A DNA stretch of 43,118 bases from an archaeon (lineage in GTDB: Archaea; Thermoproteota; Nitrososphaeria; Nitrososphaerales; Gagatemarchaeaceae): NCBI GenBank assembly GCA_021800855.1, contig JAJYYP010000005.1:1-43118 (forward strand), read 5' to 3'. Made by a program: the position numbers and the translations under genes. Shown one piece after another: positions 39,857-43,118 of the stretch. The notes beneath the pieces are model-generated. The model was not told the origin of the DNA and did not search any database. It saw only the letters and a program-made list of their open reading frames with translations. Numbering within the stretch: position 1 is the stretch's first letter; each line of letters starts with the position of its first letter.

Positions 39857-41062
39857 ATGTTAGTGGGGGTCGTCGGCAAACCTAATGTCGGCAAATCGAC
39901 CTTCTTCGCAGCTGCCACCCTGAAGGACGTGCAGATAGCGGACTATCCGTTCACCACGGTCAAGCCAAACATGGGGGTGGCGAACATCGTCACTCAGTGC
40001 GTATGCAAGGAGATGGGGGTGATAGACAACCCCAGGGGTTCGAGCTGCGTAGGGGGGAGGAGGCTGGTCCCCGTGAAGGTGATCGACGTCGCTGGCCTCG
40101 TGGAGGGCGCATCCACTGGGAAGGGGCTTGGGAACCAGTTCCTCGACGACCTGAGGCAGGCGGACGCTCTGATCCAGGTTGTCGACGCTTCAGGCTCCAC
40201 CGACCTCGAGGGGAGGAAGGTACCCCCAGGGACCCATGACCCCGCGGAGGACGTCGAGATGGTCGAACACGAGTTCGACTTGTGGATGTACGGCATCCTG
40301 AAGAGGGACTGGGAGAAAGCCGCTCGCTCCCTGGAGCAGACCGGGCGGAAGGTGACGAACCACCTCGCTGAACGGCTTTCCGGCCTGTCTGTGACCCTTG
40401 CGGACGTCGAGGCCGTCGTTCTTCGTCTGCGCCTCCGCGCAGAGAAACCGAGCGGGTGGACGGACGACGAGCTGATGCAGTTCGTCGTGGAGACTAGGAA
40501 GCTGACCAAGCCATCTCTGATCGCGGCGAACAAGGCGGACCTTCCGACGTCGTACCAGAACATCGAGAGGCTCAGGGGGACGGGGAGGCAGGTCGTCCCC
40601 TGCGCTTCCGAGGCGGAGCTCATGCTGCGTCGGGCCGCTGAGCGGGGCCTCGTCGCGTACACCCCTGGGGACAATGAGTTTACAATCCCTGACCCCGGGA
40701 AGCTCTCCGGAGCCCAGTCAGCAGCACTGAGGATGGTGGAAGAGAAGGTGATGGATGTCTACGGCGGGACGGGGGTCCAGAAGGCGATTAACGAGGCCTT
40801 CTTCGGGCTCCTGAAGTCTATAGTGGTCTTCCCGGTGGAGGACGAAACGAAGCTCACCGACAAAGATGGACGGGTGCTCCCTGACGCCTTCGTGATGAGA
40901 GGCGGGTCCACAGCGCTGGACCTGGCTCGGACGGTGCACAGTGACCTGGCTGAGGGCTTCCTATATGCGATAGACGCTAGGACGGGGAAGAGGCTGGCTG
41001 GAGACTACCAGCTGCAGAACAGGGATATCTTGAAGGTTGTATCAAGCAGCAAGAGGAGCTAG
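39857..41062 (+). CDS. YchF/Ygr210-type GTPase (Obg family)
   Basis: 401 residues. G1 VGKPNVGKS, switch region DYPFTTVKPNMGVA, G3 VIDVAGLVEGAS, NKAD as G4 in AANKADLP, and a C-terminal TGS domain (TKLTDKDGRVLPDAFVMRGG and on). The NKxD motif and the Ygr210-like inserts place it in the archaeal/eukaryotic Ygr210 branch, thought to act with ribosomes. ATG 39857 is leaderless by the shared TATA box. It converges with S3Ae, overlapping by 21 bases. Confidence 0.93.
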   Translation: MLVGVVGKPNVGKSTFFAAATLKDVQIADYPFTTVKPNMGVANIVTQCVCKEMGVIDNPRGSSCVGGRRLVPVKVIDVAGLVEGASTGKGLGNQFLDDLRQADALIQVVDASGSTDLEGRKVPPGTHDPAEDVEMVEHEFDLWMYGILKRDWEKAARSLEQTGRKVTNHLAERLSGLSVTLADVEAVVLRLRLRAEKPSGWTDDELMQFVVETRKLTKPSLIAANKADLPTSYQNIERLRGTGRQVVPCASEAELMLRRAAERGLVAYTPGDNEFTIPDPGKLSGAQSAALRMVEEKVMDVYGGTGVQKAINEAFFGLLKSIVVFPVEDETKLTDKDGRVLPDAFVMRGGSTALDLARTVHSDLAEGFLYAIDARTGKRLAGDYQLQNRDILKVVSSSKRS

Positions 41063-41665
41063 CTGCTCGACCTTCCGTGGTTCCGGCTTAGCGATAAGCT
41101 TGCTCTTCCTCACCCCTACGTGCCTCAGGTGGGTGACCTTCTTGGCCTCGTTGTAGACGTCCGACGCTACTTTCTGAAGCACCAGCTCTTGGACGAACCC
41201 TTCGTAATTCATGCCTGCTGCCTTCTCGCCTATCACTTTGTCCATGATCAGCCTTAGGTCGCGCTTCTTCGAGGTATTCATCTTGCCCTGGGAGAGCGCC
41301 GTGCAGTAGACCCTGACGACGTATCCGTCCTTGGTGGCGTAGTCTTTGATGAAGTCGGACATGGAAGAGCCTCTGCGTATCAGGCTCCTGAGGAACTCCC
41401 TCGAATATTCGTGCCCCTTGAACACGGTGTACGCTGTCTCGCCTTCGACTCTGTCTATCTGGAAGAAGAGCTTGAAGGCGTAATGCTGAGGGTCCTGCTT
41501 CAGTATGTCGTAGAGGGTGGTCTCTATGACCCTGCCGGCGGGCTTATCGACGTCTGTGAGAGGGACGCGCGCTATCGGGGCGTTCCCGAATGAGGGGGAC
41601 GCTGTCACTGTTACCCAGGACTTCAGCTTCCATTTGTCCCTGACCTTCGCCACCTTCTTAGGCAA
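41042..41665 (-). CDS. rps3ae: Ribosomal protein eS1 (S3Ae)
   Basis: Archaeal/eukaryotic small-subunit protein, 207 residues. WKLKSWVTVTASPSFGNAPIARV, GRVIETTLYDIL and VVRVYCTALSQGKMNTSKKRDLR are family blocks. TTG start at 41665 lies 29 bases from ATTATAAGC (41698-41690). Its last 21 bases overlap the end of the GTPase gene on the other strand, so neither mRNA end is free of the other. Confidence 0.94.
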   Translation of the reverse strand: MPKKVAKVRDKWKLKSWVTVTASPSFGNAPIARVPLTDVDKPAGRVIETTLYDILKQDPQHYAFKLFFQIDRVEGETAYTVFKGHEYSREFLRSLIRRGSSMSDFIKDYATKDGYVVRVYCTALSQGKMNTSKKRDLRLIMDKVIGEKAAGMNYEGFVQELVLQKVASDVYNEAKKVTHLRHVGVRKSKLIAKPEPRKVEQLAPLAA

Positions 41666-41699
41666 ACTAAAGCGCCCCTTTCGAATCTCGCTTATAATG

Positions 41700-42980
41700 T
41701 CAGCGTCGCTGGAGGCGGTCGACCCCCCCCATGTAGGGGACGAGGGGCTCCGGGATTGTCACAGTGCCATCCTTCTGCTGGAAGTTCTCGACGATGGCCA
41801 CCAGGGCCCTGGTGGTGACGGCTGTGGAGTTCAGGGTATGGACCAACCTGGTCCCCTCGCTCTGCTTGTCCCGGAACCTTATCTTGAGCCGCCTAGACTG
41901 GTAGTCGGTGCAGTTGCTGCACGACACCATCTCTCTGAACCTCCCTTGGACGGGCATCCAAGCTTCGAGGTCGTACTTCTTCGCGGCCACAGTCCCCATG
42001 TCCCCGGTGCAGACGTTTACAACCCGATAGCGGAGCCCCAGACCTTTGAATATACCTTCGGCGTTCGCTATCAGTTGCTCATGGAGGGCCCAGCTGTCCT
42101 CCGGGCGGGCAAAGGCTACCTGCTCGACCTTGTAGAACTGATGGGTCCTGAAGATCCCCTTTGTGTCCTTTCCGTGGGCGCCAGCCTCGACTCTGAAGCA
42201 GGGTGAGAAGCCGCAGTACTTCAACGGGAGCTCCCTCCCGGAGAGTATCTCGTCGGAGTGCATGGCCACCAGGGGGTGCTCCGAAGTCGCTATCATGTAC
42301 AGGTCCTCCCCCTCCACCTTGTAGATGACAGGCCCGAAGTCGTTCATGTCTGTCACCCCGCCGTATGGCTGCCGCCTCATCATGAACGGAGGCTCCACCG
42401 GGATGAACCCTTTTGCCGAAACTGCGTCGATGGCATACCTCATGATGGCGTGTTCGAGCTTCACCGCGTCTCCCTTGAGGATGAAGAACCTGGAACCAGA
42501 GATCTTGGCAGCCCGCTCCATGTCAACCATCCCCAGGTTGGCGAGGACTTCGACGTGGTCCTTGGGCTCGAACTCAAACTTCCGCTCCGTCCCCCAAGTC
42601 CGGACGGTCACGTTCTCTGTGTCGTCCTTCCCTACCGGCACGCTCTCGTGAAGGATGTTCGGGAATGACATCAGGATGCCCTCCAAGGCCCGCTGCTCTT
42701 CGTCCTGGGCTTTCGCGAGACCGTCGAGGCGCTTCGATAGCTCAGCGACATTCGACTGCGCGGCCTCTATGGGCTGCTTCTTTCGGGCCAGGTCGGCGAT
42801 GACCCTGTTGGCCTCGTTGAGCTCGTGGCGCAGGGCTTCCGCACGGGTCTTTGCGGTCCTCCACTCGGAGTCCGCCTTGATGGCGTCGTCCACGAGGTGC
42901 AGCCTGTCGAGCATCCCTCTCTTCCTGAGATCGGCCCTGATCACCTCCGGATCCTCCCTCAGCAGCTTTACGTCTAGCAT
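41700..42980 (-). CDS. serS: Seryl-tRNA synthetase
   Basis: Charges tRNA-Ser. 426 residues: N-terminal coiled-coil arm (about 25-110, LLREDPEVIRADLRKRG at the start), then the class II core with TSEHPLVAMHSDEIL, motif 2 FRVEAGAHGKDTKGIFRTHQF, and motif 3 THR-like LVHTLNSTAVTTRALVAIVENFQ. This is the common bacterial-type SerS, not the rare methanogen form. CTTTTATC (43013-43006) sits 30 bases before ATG 42980. It overlaps the end of the upstream gene's transcript. Confidence 0.95.
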   Translation of the reverse strand: MLDVKLLREDPEVIRADLRKRGMLDRLHLVDDAIKADSEWRTAKTRAEALRHELNEANRVIADLARKKQPIEAAQSNVAELSKRLDGLAKAQDEEQRALEGILMSFPNILHESVPVGKDDTENVTVRTWGTERKFEFEPKDHVEVLANLGMVDMERAAKISGSRFFILKGDAVKLEHAIMRYAIDAVSAKGFIPVEPPFMMRRQPYGGVTDMNDFGPVIYKVEGEDLYMIATSEHPLVAMHSDEILSGRELPLKYCGFSPCFRVEAGAHGKDTKGIFRTHQFYKVEQVAFARPEDSWALHEQLIANAEGIFKGLGLRYRVVNVCTGDMGTVAAKKYDLEAWMPVQGRFREMVSCSNCTDYQSRRLKIRFRDKQSEGTRLVHTLNSTAVTTRALVAIVENFQQKDGTVTIPEPLVPYMGGVDRLQRR

Positions 42981-42989
42981 CGGATTGCC

Positions 42990-43118
42990 TCAACCCCGCT
43001 TCGGTTGCGATAAAAGCCATACCTCCTGGAATAGCGTCGCGTCTCTCAGGACTGCCAAGGCGGTCGATAGAGAGCTGGAGGCGGAGTCGGATTCGACGGC
43101 GAAAGCCAGATGTTCCCC
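42990..43118 (-). CDS. C-terminal fragment, possibly KEOPS Pcc1
   Basis: Open frame entering from the window edge and ending at TGA 42992-42990: 42 residues such as EHLAFAVESDSASSSLSTALAV, then LRDATLFQEVW. The length, the alternating charged/hydrophobic pattern and the closing helix resemble the small KEOPS subunit Pcc1, but the piece is too short for certainty. It ends nine bases before the serS start, and the serS promoter box lies inside it. Confidence 0.45.
   Translation of the reverse strand, partial: GEHLAFAVESDSASSSLSTALAVLRDATLFQEVWLLSQPKRG

Noticed and set aside
1-43118. CRISPR array, insertion sequence or prophage
   Set aside because: No spaced direct repeats, transposase, integrase or terminal inverted repeats seen; gene content is housekeeping throughout.

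Overview
The window is archaeal chromosome. It carries archaeal/eukaryotic-type ribosomal proteins (eL19, eL32, eS4, eL15, eS1), the RNase P protein Rpp29 between S17 and L29, a group II chaperonin, FEN-1, Pth2, TruD, DphB, EF-1 beta and intron-bearing tRNA. The bases are GC-rich (roughly 60% by eye). Genes are packed tightly with stop/start overlaps of the ATGA or TAATG kind. Starts at TTG and GTG are frequent. Many first genes of a unit have a TTTATA-like box about 25-30 bases before the start codon, as expected for leaderless or very short-leader transcripts. I read it as a TACK-group, Thaumarchaeota/Nitrososphaeria-like organism. The phylum is inferred from content, not tested. Several genes (sodium:solute symporter, zinc alcohol dehydrogenase, acyl-CoA thioesterase, SDR) would fit an organotroph.

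Layout. 1-6890: a minus-strand ribosomal run that begins at L22 with its own promoter and continues S3-L29-Rpp29-S17-L14-L24-S4e-L5-S14-S8-L6-L32e-L19e-L18-S5 (S5 leaves the window). 7092-10680: succinate dehydrogenase whose A and B subunits and membrane anchor resemble the actinobacterial Sdh1 (type F) enzyme, plus a tiny two-helix membrane protein. 10782-16521: a complete SUF iron-sulfur assembly cluster (SufC, B, D, a Rieske ferredoxin, SufS, SufU). It carries two copies of one near-palindromic 14-base element, one at the sufC promoter and one at an internal sufB promoter. 16532-17744: free-methionine-sulfoxide-reductase-like GAF protein and aquaporin. 17857-19506: thermosome. 19516-26479: amino-acid-type dehydrogenase, DUF371, a mevalonate-pathway decarboxylase, SDR, HEAT-repeat protein, alcohol dehydrogenase and a sodium symporter with its DUF3311 partner.

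27055-27184 is a tRNA-Lys(CUU) interrupted by three introns (D arm, anticodon loop, T arm), each with bulge-helix-bulge pairing that I could draw by hand. After it come a DphB-DUF357 fusion, a winged-helix/nucleotidyltransferase (FAD-synthase type), a translin-like protein, a structured possible RNA (about 29748-29880), an Hjc-like nuclease, FEN-1, EF-1 beta with its zinc-ribbon partner, geranylgeranyl reductase, Pth2-TruD, a ferredoxin-NADP reductase-like flavoprotein, L15e, a SerA-like dehydrogenase, a second flavoprotein, a YchF-type GTPase, S3Ae, SerS and the tail of a further gene.

Themes: SUF makes the clusters that SdhB and the Rieske protein need, and the two sets lie head to tail on one strand, so supply and demand may be linked. 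Translation dominates the rest (ribosome, tRNA, diphthamide, SerS, Pth2, TruD, EF-1 beta). The most noteworthy items are the triple-intron tRNA, the duplicated suf operator, the bacterial-looking SDH/SUF block, a perfectly centred palindromic TATA box shared by two divergent genes, and the structured intergenic RNA candidate.
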